This document shows, in pieces, positions 13,756 through 20,226 of a DNA stretch of 21,848 bases. Source of the DNA: Bacteroidales bacterium UBA5206 (GTDB taxonomy: Bacteria > Bacteroidota > Bacteroidia > Bacteroidales > Tenuifilaceae); the NCBI GenBank assembly GCA_002412705.1, contig DHVO01000259.1:742-22589 (forward strand), in the 5' to 3' direction. The notes under the pieces were generated by a model that did no database searches, had not been told where the DNA came from, and saw nothing but the letters and a program-made list of their open reading frames with translations. The translations under genes were made by a program, and so were the position numbers. Position 1 is the stretch's first letter. Every line of letters begins with the position of its first letter.

Positions 13756-14406
13756 TTAGATCTTGCTTCCGTAAGCCAAGTCGCCAGCATCGCCTAAACC
13801 TGGAACTATATACGACTTAACGGTTAGCTCATCGTCCACTGCACCAGCCCAAATGGTAACATCCTTCTGTGGCATGTTTTTACGGGTGTACTCAATGCCT
13901 TCCTTAGATGCAATAATTGTAACAATATGTGTGTGGCTTGGGGTTCCCCGCTCAAGGAGAGCCTTGTATGCCAAAACCATAGATGCGCCTGTAGCCAGCA
14001 TTGGATCAACAATAACCAGGACCTTACCCTCCAGCGATGGGCACGATAGGTGCTCAAACTGTATTTTAAATGTGCCATCCTTGCTATACTTACGATACGC
14101 AGAGATAAAAGCATTCTCGGCTTTATCGAAAAAGTTTAGCATACCCTGATGCAAAGGCAAGCCAGCACGTAGAATTACACCTAGCACAAGCTCGTCGCTA
14201 GGTGTTGACACCTCAGCAATGCCAAGGGGAGTTTGAATTTGACGCTTCTGATAGTTAAGATCTTTGCTCAGCTCATAGGCAAAAATTTCGCCTATTCTCT
14301 CAAGGTTTCGCCTAAACCTTAAACTATCCTTCTGAACCTGCTCATCGCGAATTTCGGCAATGAACTGGTTTAAAACCGAGTTCCCTTCACCAAGGATTCT
14401 TACCAT
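13756..14406 (-). CDS. upp: uracil phosphoribosyltransferase
   Basis: Upp converts uracil and PRPP to UMP in pyrimidine salvage. The 216-residue protein has the PRPP-binding loop VLVIVDPMLATGASM (129-143) and the C-terminal uracil-binding segment YIVPGLGDAGDLAYG (199-213). LGVILRAGLPL at about 75-85 is also typical. Length is normal. It is followed immediately by the convergent folK stop. radC lies 103 bases upstream on the same strand. The upstream sequence has only an imperfect box, TACTTTTTG (14449-14457). With the purine nucleoside phosphorylase it makes two salvage genes in the window, but they are in separate units. Confidence 0.94.
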   Translation of the reverse strand: MVRILGEGNSVLNQFIAEIRDEQVQKDSLRFRRNLERIGEIFAYELSKDLNYQKRQIQTPLGIAEVSTPSDELVLGVILRAGLPLHQGMLNFFDKAENAFISAYRKYSKDGTFKIQFEHLSCPSLEGKVLVIVDPMLATGASMVLAYKALLERGTPSHTHIVTIIASKEGIEYTRKNMPQKDVTIWAGAVDDELTVKSYIVPGLGDAGDLAYGSKI

Positions 14407-14509
14407 GATTGCTTTGTGTGATTGTTGATGAAATTTGCCCGAAAATTACAAAAAGTAACGCAAAGAACAGCATGCTTTTGCTTTGGGATAGCAGCTAACC
14501 CCAAAAAGA

Positions 14510-15202
14510 CTAAACCGCTCCATTGTCGGCAAAGCTATAGCAGGTGGAGTCGGTAATAATAACGTGATCTAGCAAGTTTATATCAAAAAGTTTGCTGGCG
14601 TCGCGCAGCTTATGGGTTATTTCAATGTCCTGCTCGCTGGGTTTGTTATTCCCCGATGGATGGTTGTGGCAAACAATTATTGACGAGGCCAACCGCTCTA
14701 TTGCCGCCTTAAGAATTAGCTTAACATCGAATATGGTACCGGTAATGCCACCCTGTGTTATGCGCTGCTTATCGATAATCCGGTTTGCCCGGTTAAGGAA
14801 GAGCACCCAAAACTCCTCGTGGGGTAAATCGGCTAAAAGGGGCTGAAAAACCTCAACGACATCGGAACTGGAGGTAATTTGCTTTCGGTTAAGTGCCTCG
14901 GAGCGCTTTCGGCGCCTACCCAGCTCAATTGCGGCCATTATTGTAATTGCCTTTGCCTCGCCGATGCCCTTTATGGCCGTAAAATCGGTTAGAGTAAACT
15001 TACCCAGCTCGTTAAGGTTATTATCGGCTGTTTTAAGGATTCGTTGCCCCAACGACACAGCAGTTTCGTTGCGCGTTCCCGATCCAATTAGAATTGCTAG
15101 AAGTTCAGCGTCACTAAGGCTTCCAAGACCTTTCTGCATCATCTTTTCCCGGGGCCGGTCCTCAAGCGCCCACTGGGTAATTTTGAGGTTTTCGTAATCC
15201 AT
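14510..15202 (-). CDS. radC: RadC family JAB/MPN-domain protein
   Basis: RadC-type proteins carry an N-terminal helix-hairpin-helix region and a JAB/MPN metalloprotein domain. Despite the name, a DNA-repair role is not firmly established, and the cellular function remains unclear. The 230-residue protein shows KGIGEAKA (78-85) of the hairpin-helix region, Glu131 in PHEEFWVLF, HNHPSG (179-184) and Asp192 of the metal-binding JAMM motif (H-x-H-x7-S-x2-D type), then LLDHVIIT (210-217). Length and motifs are normal, with the metal ligands intact. It is leftward, between upp and the rpsT terminator, and probably a single-gene unit. I found no full promoter match upstream. Confidence 0.94.
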   Translation of the reverse strand: MDYENLKITQWALEDRPREKMMQKGLGSLSDAELLAILIGSGTRNETAVSLGQRILKTADNNLNELGKFTLTDFTAIKGIGEAKAITIMAAIELGRRRKRSEALNRKQITSSSDVVEVFQPLLADLPHEEFWVLFLNRANRIIDKQRITQGGITGTIFDVKLILKAAIERLASSIIVCHNHPSGNNKPSEQDIEITHKLRDASKLFDINLLDHVIITDSTCYSFADNGAV

Positions 15203-15267
15203 TCCGAAGCTTTTTTCTTCAAATTACGAAATAGCGCAATACGCTTCCAGAAAAAGTGGGGAAGGAT

Positions 15268-15300
15268 AAAACAAAAAAGGGTTCGCGCAATGCGAACCCC
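15268..15300 (-). terminator. intrinsic terminator of the first tRNA-Glu-rpsT unit
   Basis: The stem GGGTTCGC/GCGAACCC (15279-15286 with 15292-15299, 5-base loop) is followed on the minus strand by TTTTTTGTTTT. It lies 22 bases after the rpsT stop. Confidence 0.9.
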
Positions 15301-15321
15301 TTATATTGTATTGTGTAGAGA

Positions 15322-15576
15322 CTATTGAAGTCCGTTTACATGCTTTGCAAGAGAACTCTTAAGGTTAGCTGCTTTGTTCTTGTGAATAACATTTCTCTTC
15401 GCAAGCTTATCAAGCATAGCCGATACCTTAGGAAGCATCTCAACAGCCTCAGCCTTGTTAACAGAGGTTCTTAGTACTTTAATTGCATTACGAGTAGTCT
15501 TTGCATAGTACTTATTGTGGAGTCTTTTTGTTTCAGACTGCTTGTCTCTTTTGATTGCTGACTTGTGGTTTGCCAT
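15322..15576 (-). CDS. rpsT: 30S ribosomal protein S20, copy 1
   Basis: S20 is a primary 16S rRNA-binding protein of the 30S body. This 84-residue lysine-rich helical protein begins MANHKSAIKRDKQ and has normal family length. It follows tRNA-Glu by 23 bases on the same strand, so both are almost certainly one transcript, and the mRNA 5' end would arise by tRNA 3' processing. A second copy lies 536 bp upstream (15858-16112). The proteins differ only at residue 37 (Thr here, Ser there) and residue 39 (Val here, Glu there). By my count there are 15 nucleotide differences in 255, none of them in the first 32 codons. No Shine-Dalgarno site is seen; the leader is A-rich. Confidence 0.96.
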   Translation of the reverse strand: MANHKSAIKRDKQSETKRLHNKYYAKTTRNAIKVLRTSVNKAEAVEMLPKVSAMLDKLAKRNVIHKNKAANLKSSLAKHVNGLQ

Positions 15577-15599
15577 TTTGATTTTTCTCTAAATGATTG

Positions 15600-15671
15600 T
15601 AGCCCGTAGGGGAATCGAACCCCTGTTACCAGGATGAAAACCTGACGTCCTAACCCCTAGACGAACGGGCC
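15600..15671 (-). tRNA. tRNA-Glu(TTC), copy 1
   Basis: The 72-base gene folds as a cloverleaf: acceptor GGCCCGT/ACGGGCT (first pair G-U), anticodon loop TTTTCAT with anticodon TTC, T-loop GGTTCGATTCC, and discriminator A. CCA is not encoded. It is identical base for base to the copy at 16136-16207. Confidence 0.95.
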
Positions 15672-15714
15672 TTATTACTCTTTGCTACTCAAATGTTGTT
15701 TTGCTTAGCGGGTG

Positions 15715-15745
15715 CAAATATAACTCTTTCTTTATTCCCTCCAAA
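15715..15745 (-). promoter_or_regulatory. promoter of the first tRNA-Glu-rpsT unit
   Basis: On the minus strand TTTG (15742-15745), a 19-base spacer and TATATTTG (15715-15722) match the Bacteroidota consensus. The motif and spacing recur in the second unit although the surrounding sequence has diverged. Confidence 0.8.
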
Positions 15746-15808
15746 CCTTTTTAACAACAGCAGCTAAGTTTTTTTCTTAAAAAAGAACGCGCTTGCTACG
15801 GAACATCG

Positions 15809-15836
15809 ACAAAAAAAGGCCCGCATTGCGGACCTT
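15809..15836 (-). terminator. intrinsic terminator of the second tRNA-Glu-rpsT unit
   Basis: AAGGTCCGC/GCGGGCCTT (read leftward from 15836 to 15816, 3-base loop, one G-U pair) is followed by a T tract on the minus strand. Its stem sequence is unrelated to that of the first unit, so the two terminators have diverged or arose separately. Confidence 0.87.
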
Positions 15837-15857
15837 CATGTTTTTATAGTTTAAAAA

Positions 15858-16112
15858 CTATTGTAGTCCGTTTACATGCTTTGCAAGAGAACTCTTAAGG
15901 TTTGCAGCTTTGTTCTTGTGAATAACATTTCTCTTCGCAAGTTTATCAAGCATCGCAGATACCTTTGGAAGCATCTCTACAGCCTCAGCCTTATTCTCAG
16001 AACTCCTTAGTACCTTAATTGCATTACGAGTAGTCTTTGCATAGTACTTATTGTGGAGTCTTTTTGTTTCAGACTGCTTGTCTCTTTTGATTGCTGACTT
16101 GTGGTTTGCCAT
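15858..16112 (-). CDS. rpsT: 30S ribosomal protein S20, copy 2
   Basis: This second S20 gene is 84 residues and intact, with Ser37 and Glu39 where copy 1 has Thr and Val. It lies 23 bases after the second tRNA-Glu, as in copy 1, and ends 22 bases before its own terminator. Eleven of the 15 differences from copy 1 are synonymous, which suggests that both copies are under purifying selection and expressed. The first 13 bases of the leader after the tRNA are almost the same in the two units (CAATCATTTAGA), while the bases next to the ATG differ. A duplicated S20 gene is uncommon in bacteria. I cannot say which copy is ancestral. Confidence 0.95.
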   Translation of the reverse strand: MANHKSAIKRDKQSETKRLHNKYYAKTTRNAIKVLRSSENKAEAVEMLPKVSAMLDKLAKRNVIHKNKAANLKSSLAKHVNGLQ

Positions 16113-16135
16113 CTCAAATATCTTCTAAATGATTG

Positions 16136-16207
16136 TAGCCCGTAGGGGAATCGAACCCCTGTTACCAGGATGAAAACCTGACGTCCTAACCCCTAGACGA
16201 ACGGGCC
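16136..16207 (-). tRNA. tRNA-Glu(TTC), copy 2
   Basis: This gene has the same 72-base sequence and fold as the copy at 15600-15671, with anticodon TTC in loop TTTTCAT and no encoded CCA. It is the first gene of the upstream duplicate unit. Confidence 0.95.
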
Positions 16208-16249
16208 TTACTGTTTGCCAAGCGCAACGTTTGTTTCGTTTAGCGGGTG

Positions 16250-16280
16250 CAAAGGTAGCTGAATTTTTATTCCCTCCAAT
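16250..16280 (-). promoter_or_regulatory. promoter of the second tRNA-Glu-rpsT unit
   Basis: On the minus strand ATTG (16277-16280, TTG core 16277-16279), a 19-base spacer and TACCTTTG (16250-16257) form a consensus-like promoter. GGAGGGAATAAA after the -33 box is shared with the first unit. Confidence 0.78.
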
Positions 16281-16369
16281 ATCTCAACAATTTTTTTTGA
16301 AATATTTTCAGAAAAAAATCTCAGCAAAACGCCTGTTTATTTGCATCGCATTTATATTCAGAGCTGTAT

Positions 16370-16951
16370 CTACTGGCTCAAACCATTGCCCTCAACCTCA
16401 AGGTCGGAGACATCGGTTTCCCTATCGTAAACAGCCTTATAGTAAGTAGATGTAACCTCATTGATACTGGTGTTACACTTTCTAAACCCAAGCTTTTTGA
16501 GAGAGGCCATGGCTGCCTTGTTTCCCTCGTCGGCATCAATCAGCACCCTGTGAAACAGCTTGGTTTGTCCACCCCATTTTAACACCTCAATCATAACCTC
16601 AGTAGCATAACCCATTTTGCGAAAAGGCTTCTCAACGCTGAAGAAAATCTCCACATCTGCATCGGGGCTTGGTCGTCCGTTAAAGGAAAACTGACCAACA
16701 ATTCGCTTGCTTTCCCTATCAACCATAAGCCACAGGGTTCGAAAAGCAAAGTCGGGGTTGGTGTCGCGCCACAAGTTGGGTTCACGCTCCATCATCTCCT
16801 TCACCTCCTCGCGATAGGTATCGGGAAAAGTTTCGCCTGACACTGTGAGTCCTCTCCCCTTCTCGTATTCCATCCTTGAATCGATATAAACCGTTAAATC
16901 GGCTAGACTTAAGGCAATAATATCAACACGTGTGCTCCTTAGCTCAATCAT
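16370..16951 (-). CDS. GNAT family N-acetyltransferase (RimJ-like)
   Basis: This 193-residue protein belongs to the GCN5-related acetyltransferases, which move an acetyl group from acetyl-CoA to an amine. The substrate cannot be told from sequence. It shows the central strand IVGQFSFNG (84-92), then VEIFFSVEKPFRKMGYATEVM (100-120), in which R111-x-x-G114-x-A116 forms the acetyl-CoA pyrophosphate loop. DEGNKAAMASLKKLGF (141-156) is the Asn/Lys-Gly-Phe signature of the RimJ/RimL-like subgroup. The C-terminus is Asp/Glu-rich. It lies alone between the second tRNA-Glu promoter and the Mpl-type ligase; 95 bases separate it from the ligase stop, so co-transcription is possible. No full promoter match lies upstream. 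Confidence 0.85.
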   Translation of the reverse strand: MIELRSTRVDIIALSLADLTVYIDSRMEYEKGRGLTVSGETFPDTYREEVKEMMEREPNLWRDTNPDFAFRTLWLMVDRESKRIVGQFSFNGRPSPDADVEIFFSVEKPFRKMGYATEVMIEVLKWGGQTKLFHRVLIDADEGNKAAMASLKKLGFRKCNTSINEVTSTYYKAVYDRETDVSDLEVEGNGLSQ

Positions 16952-17046
16952 GGTTATTCGGTTTTAAGCATATGATACAGGAAAGGCAGCCCTGTTTTCG
17001 TCACAAGTTAGCACATCCTATACAAATAAGCCAATGCTTTTAGGTG

Positions 17047-18405
17047 TTACCCTACAATTTCCGCCGCCAGCTGCTTAATATCAACACCCGAGAAGTTCCC
17101 AGAGGTCATAATTAAGAGATTCTTACCCTCCCACTGCTGCTGCCGAAGGAAACTAGTTAGCTCCATAGAGTTTGTGAAAACAGCAGGTTGTGGATTACCA
17201 AAGCTATCTTGCACCTCAGCGGGACTTACAGGCGGAAGCTTTTTGTGCTCTATTGTATGAGGGTCGAAAAACACAATGGGAGTATCGGCACCCGCGAGCT
17301 TACCGTTGTAGTGTGGCAAGAAATCCTTATTGAGGCTACTAAAGGTATGCAGCTCAAGACAAGCAACTAGCTCCCGACTAGGGAAAGCCTGTTTCATGGC
17401 CATTACGGTAGCCGCCACTTTTGATGGGCTATGAGCAAAATCGAAGTAAACTCGTGTTTTACCATTGTCGGCAAGAAGTTGCAACCTACGGGCTGCTCCT
17501 TCAAAAGTGGCAATGGCGCTGTAAAAATTGGGGGCAGATACCCCTAATCGCAAGCACACCTCCATTGCTCCGCTTATATTCATTAAGTTGTGCTCACCAA
17601 AAACCTTAATAGGCAGCTCACCCTCTGGGGTTACTAATGAGACACCCGAGTGGCTGTACAATGCGTCATGCGCCTTGTACCCAACCTTTGCAACAGGGCT
17701 TTTATGCTCTACTACAAGTGTATTAAGCTCAGTATCGGACTCACAGAAAACCAATGTTCCATTGGGCTCAAAGGTGTCTATAAACTTGCTAAACTGCTCA
17801 AGGTATATTGGGTAAGTTGGGAATGCGTTTATGTGATCCCAGGCAATACCCGAAATTAGCCCAATATGCGGACGATAGAGATGGAATTTGGGACGACGAT
17901 CGATGGGCGATGTCAGATACTCATCGCCCTCAAAAACGGCAATACGAGTATCGGAAGATAAGCTCACCATATTCTCGAATCCTTCCAGCTGCGCACCAAC
18001 CATATAGTCGAAGGCAATTCCATTGTACTTTAGCACGTGCATAACCATTGAGGTTATGGTTGTTTTTCCGTGGCTACCACCAATTACCACTCGAGTTTTA
18101 TCCTTTGTTTGCTCGTACAAGTACTCTGGATAGGAGTATATTTTTACTCCCAGTTCCTTTGCCCTAATCAGCTCAGGATTATCGAGCCTTGCGTGCATTC
18201 CTAGCACAACCGCGTCTAGGCTGGTAGTAATCCTATCGGGATTCCAACCTATAGCATTGGGTAATAGCCCATGCTTTGCCAAGCGGCTGAGCGAGGGTTC
18301 AAAAATCTCATCATCGGAACCAGTAATCTGATACCCCTTACCCTTAAGTGCAATGGCAAGGTTATGCATGGCACTACCACCTATGGCTATAAAATGAATA
18401 CGCAT
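17047..18405 (-). CDS. mpl: Mur ligase of the Mpl type (UDP-MurNAc:L-Ala-gamma-D-Glu-meso-DAP ligase)
   Basis: Mpl attaches a recycled murein tripeptide to UDP-MurNAc in the cytoplasm, saving peptidoglycan synthesis steps. The 452-residue protein starts HFIAIGGSAMHNLAIALK, the Mpl/MurC-type UDP-sugar binding fold; SAMHNLA rather than MurC's SGIA-type sequence points to Mpl. The ATP loop GGSHGKTTITSM spans 109-120, EGDEYLTSPIDRRPKF follows in the central domain, then IAWDHINAFP and GEHNLMNISGA. In the C-terminal domain are FDFAHSPSKV and SGNFSGVD. Length fits Mpl. The substrate assignment rests on family resemblance; a MurC-like activity is the main alternative. A -7 box TACCTTTG lies at 18441-18448. 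Confidence 0.88.
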   Translation of the reverse strand: MRIHFIAIGGSAMHNLAIALKGKGYQITGSDDEIFEPSLSRLAKHGLLPNAIGWNPDRITTSLDAVVLGMHARLDNPELIRAKELGVKIYSYPEYLYEQTKDKTRVVIGGSHGKTTITSMVMHVLKYNGIAFDYMVGAQLEGFENMVSLSSDTRIAVFEGDEYLTSPIDRRPKFHLYRPHIGLISGIAWDHINAFPTYPIYLEQFSKFIDTFEPNGTLVFCESDTELNTLVVEHKSPVAKVGYKAHDALYSHSGVSLVTPEGELPIKVFGEHNLMNISGAMEVCLRLGVSAPNFYSAIATFEGAARRLQLLADNGKTRVYFDFAHSPSKVAATVMAMKQAFPSRELVACLELHTFSSLNKDFLPHYNGKLAGADTPIVFFDPHTIEHKKLPPVSPAEVQDSFGNPQPAVFTNSMELTSFLRQQQWEGKNLLIMTSGNFSGVDIKQLAAEIVG

Positions 18406-18440
18406 TGTTTAATAGGATTTACGTTACAGTTGGCTTAACG

Positions 18441-18448
18441 CAAAGGTA
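18441..18448 (-). promoter_or_regulatory. -7 box for the mpl-type gene
   Basis: The minus strand reads TACCTTTG, a full match, about 35 bases before the start codon. The nearest upstream TTG is 25 bases away, too far for a normal -33 box. The rest of the 224-base gap up to the NfeD-like gene shows no strong hairpin or consensus box. Confidence 0.42.
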
Positions 18449-18629
18449 TATTGAAGTTTTGGTAAGCCCTTGCCAATTTTTAGAAAAAACTGCTTATTGT
18501 TGATTTGAGAAAGAAAATTGTTGCATTAACGCTATTTCACACATCAACATAAACAAGTAGGGCTTTTTTAGGATATATTCACATCTGATTACTAAATTGC
18601 AACAAACATAAACTAACCCTAAGAACCCG

Positions 18630-19226
18630 ATGACAATACTAAACCTCACCGCGTGGTGGGAAGGTCTTTCTACCTTTGCCACCATATACTGGATAATTGC
18701 ACTACCTGCGTCGTTGATATTCGTAATCCAAATTGTGATGACCTTTATTGGCGCCGATGTTGACTCCGATGGCATGGATGCCCTTGGCGACGCCGACCTA
18801 AGCGTTGAGTCCGATGCTGGTATAGGCTTCCAGCTAATTAGCCTCAAGAACTTTATAGGATTCTTCACCATTTTTGGCTGGGTTGGTCTGGCATGTATTG
18901 ATGCTGAGCTGCCCACCTATGCAACCATCATTATCTCCACAATAAGCGGATTCCTTATGATGGTGCTTATGGCTTCTATCTACTACTTTATGGGAAAGCT
19001 TACCGAATCTGGTAACCTTAACCTAAAAAATGCCGATGGAAAAACAGGAACGGTTTACCTAAAAATCCCTGCAAAAAGGAGTGGTATGGGTAAGGTTCAG
19101 ATACAGCTGCAAGGCTATCAGACCCTTGACGCAATGACCGACGATGAGGAAGATATTCCAACTGGGGGAATTGTTATAGTAACAGGCGTTTACAACAACG
19201 ATATCCTTTTGGTAAAAAAAGCCTAG
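18630..19226 (+). CDS. NfeD/OB-fold membrane protein (YuaF-like)
   Basis: This 198-residue protein has membrane segments at about 19-41, 72-90 and 98-120 and a soluble C-terminal domain (about 125-198). That domain has the beta-rich GKTGTVYLKIP...GGIVIVTGVYNNDILLV pattern of NfeD-type OB folds. Between the first two membrane segments lies an acidic loop (42-62) with DVDSDGMDALGDAD. NfeD-like proteins usually sit beside a flotillin/SPFH gene and help organise membrane domains. Here no flotillin is visible: the upstream neighbour is the divergent mpl-type gene and the downstream neighbour is the convergent porP. The assignment rests on topology and OB-fold pattern, with moderate certainty. The gene has its own terminator and no clear consensus promoter. 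Confidence 0.65.
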   Translation: MTILNLTAWWEGLSTFATIYWIIALPASLIFVIQIVMTFIGADVDSDGMDALGDADLSVESDAGIGFQLISLKNFIGFFTIFGWVGLACIDAELPTYATIIISTISGFLMMVLMASIYYFMGKLTESGNLNLKNADGKTGTVYLKIPAKRSGMGKVQIQLQGYQTLDAMTDDEEDIPTGGIVIVTGVYNNDILLVKKA

Positions 19227-19236
19227 TCCGCATCAT

Positions 19237-19276
19237 AAAAAAGGAGAGCCTTGGTTTCCCATGGCTCTCCTTTTTT
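19237..19276. terminator. bidirectional terminator between the NfeD-like gene and porP
   Basis: A 14-bp perfect stem AAAAAAGGAGAGCC/GGCTCTCCTTTTTT (19237-19250 with 19263-19276) has an inner 3-bp extension after one mismatch. Its A and T ends give a T tract on both strands. It ends both convergent genes; the porP stop begins 3 bases further on. Confidence 0.9.
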
Positions 19277-19278
19277 AT

Positions 19279-20211
19279 TTAGAAAATCCACTTATCGCGG
19301 GTATTCCAAAGTCCTTCAATCTTATAGGTGAGCACAAACTCGTGCGTTCCGCTATTCACGCGAGACAACTTGTTTAGGGTAAAATCGAATGCATAGCCAA
19401 CGGTTAAGTTCTTGTACACAAGCGCATGGAAGAAAACACCAGCCGCATCGCCCAAACGGTAGTGTGCACCCATAAAGAATCGCTCCATGTATATGGCCTT
19501 TCCTGCAATATCGGTTGACATGGGTGAACCACCCATAATACCCATTAGCATTGAGGGCTGAACGGACCACTCGGAATCTATCCTAAACATATAACCACCC
19601 ATAAGGTAAATTTGAGGGTTGTAGGGCTCACTGCTCTCTCGGTACTCCTTGTTCAAGCGAGGTTCTATTAGCTTGGGAATAGAAAACCCAGCGTAGTAAA
19701 CGGGGGTGTACAAATAAAAACCTACACCCATGTTGGGACTAATTCTATTCTCGTTTTTCTGGAAGTTGGGGTCGGTGGGGTCGTTAACCTTTAGATCTCC
19801 AGTCTCTGCATTATAGCTGCTTATACCAGCCTTTAAGCCCATAGAGAGCCTAATCCCATTTAGAACGGTAATTTGATAAGCATACGAACCTGTAATATGA
19901 GTATTGCGCAAAGGGCCTGCTTTATCGGTCATCACATTAAAACCAAGCCCCATGTTCTGCCTAATGTAGGGCGTATGTGCACCAAAACTGTACGACGCTG
20001 GTGCTCCATCAACTCCAATCCACTGGTGACGAGTAAGCAGGCTTAGGTTAAGCCCATCAACCGTTCCTGCTATTGCAGGGTTAAAGGCAATGGGGTTTTG
20101 CAAATAGTAGGTAAAAACAGGATCTTGCTGTGCCCTTGATTGTAGCGAAACCAAAACCATTAAGGTAGCCACACCCAATCCAAACCATTTATTTAAAGTG
20201 AACTTCTTCAT
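19279..20211 (-). CDS. type IX secretion system membrane protein PorP/SprF
   Basis: PorP/SprF proteins are outer-membrane beta-barrel proteins that help T9SS secrete and anchor large type-B cargo such as SprB adhesins. The 310-residue protein has a signal peptide (about 1-28, ending SRAQ). The family's mature start QDPVFTYYLQNPIAFNPAIAG follows, then SLLTRHQWIGVDGAP (about 57-71). Alternating beta-strand patterns, such as MGLGFNVMTDKAGPL and MGVGFYLYTPVYYAGFSIPKL, run to the C-terminus. Length is typical. Only 15 bases separate it from the upstream adhesin stop, so the two form an operon in the usual cargo-then-PorP order. The symbols porP and sprF are both used; which fits depends on which cargo it serves, and this copy most likely serves its neighbour. 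Confidence 0.93.
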   Translation of the reverse strand: MKKFTLNKWFGLGVATLMVLVSLQSRAQQDPVFTYYLQNPIAFNPAIAGTVDGLNLSLLTRHQWIGVDGAPASYSFGAHTPYIRQNMGLGFNVMTDKAGPLRNTHITGSYAYQITVLNGIRLSMGLKAGISSYNAETGDLKVNDPTDPNFQKNENRISPNMGVGFYLYTPVYYAGFSIPKLIEPRLNKEYRESSEPYNPQIYLMGGYMFRIDSEWSVQPSMLMGIMGGSPMSTDIAGKAIYMERFFMGAHYRLGDAAGVFFHALVYKNLTVGYAFDFTLNKLSRVNSGTHEFVLTYKIEGLWNTRDKWIF

Positions 20212-20226
20212 ACATCCTATCTCCGA

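Larger units (their letters stand above)
15322..16278 (-). repeat. tandem duplication of a tRNA-Glu-rpsT unit
   Basis: Both gene pairs are in direct orientation with an exact offset of 536 bp (tRNA 15600 and 16136; rpsT 15322 and 15858). tRNA copies are identical, rpsT copies are about 94% identical by hand count, and the promoter regions can be aligned with a one-base gap. Leader ends and terminators differ. Each copy has its own promoter and terminator. Confidence 0.93.

Noticed and set aside
15600..16207. The two identical tRNA-Glu genes as att-site repeats of an integrated element
   Set aside because: The sequence between them holds only rpsT, its leader, terminator and promoter, all duplicated. 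There is no integrase or cargo, so segmental duplication explains it better.
18494..18916. 140-codon minus-strand frame over the start of the NfeD-like gene
   Set aside because: It is antisense to a frame with clear membrane segments and OB-fold pattern, and shows no family motif or promoter.
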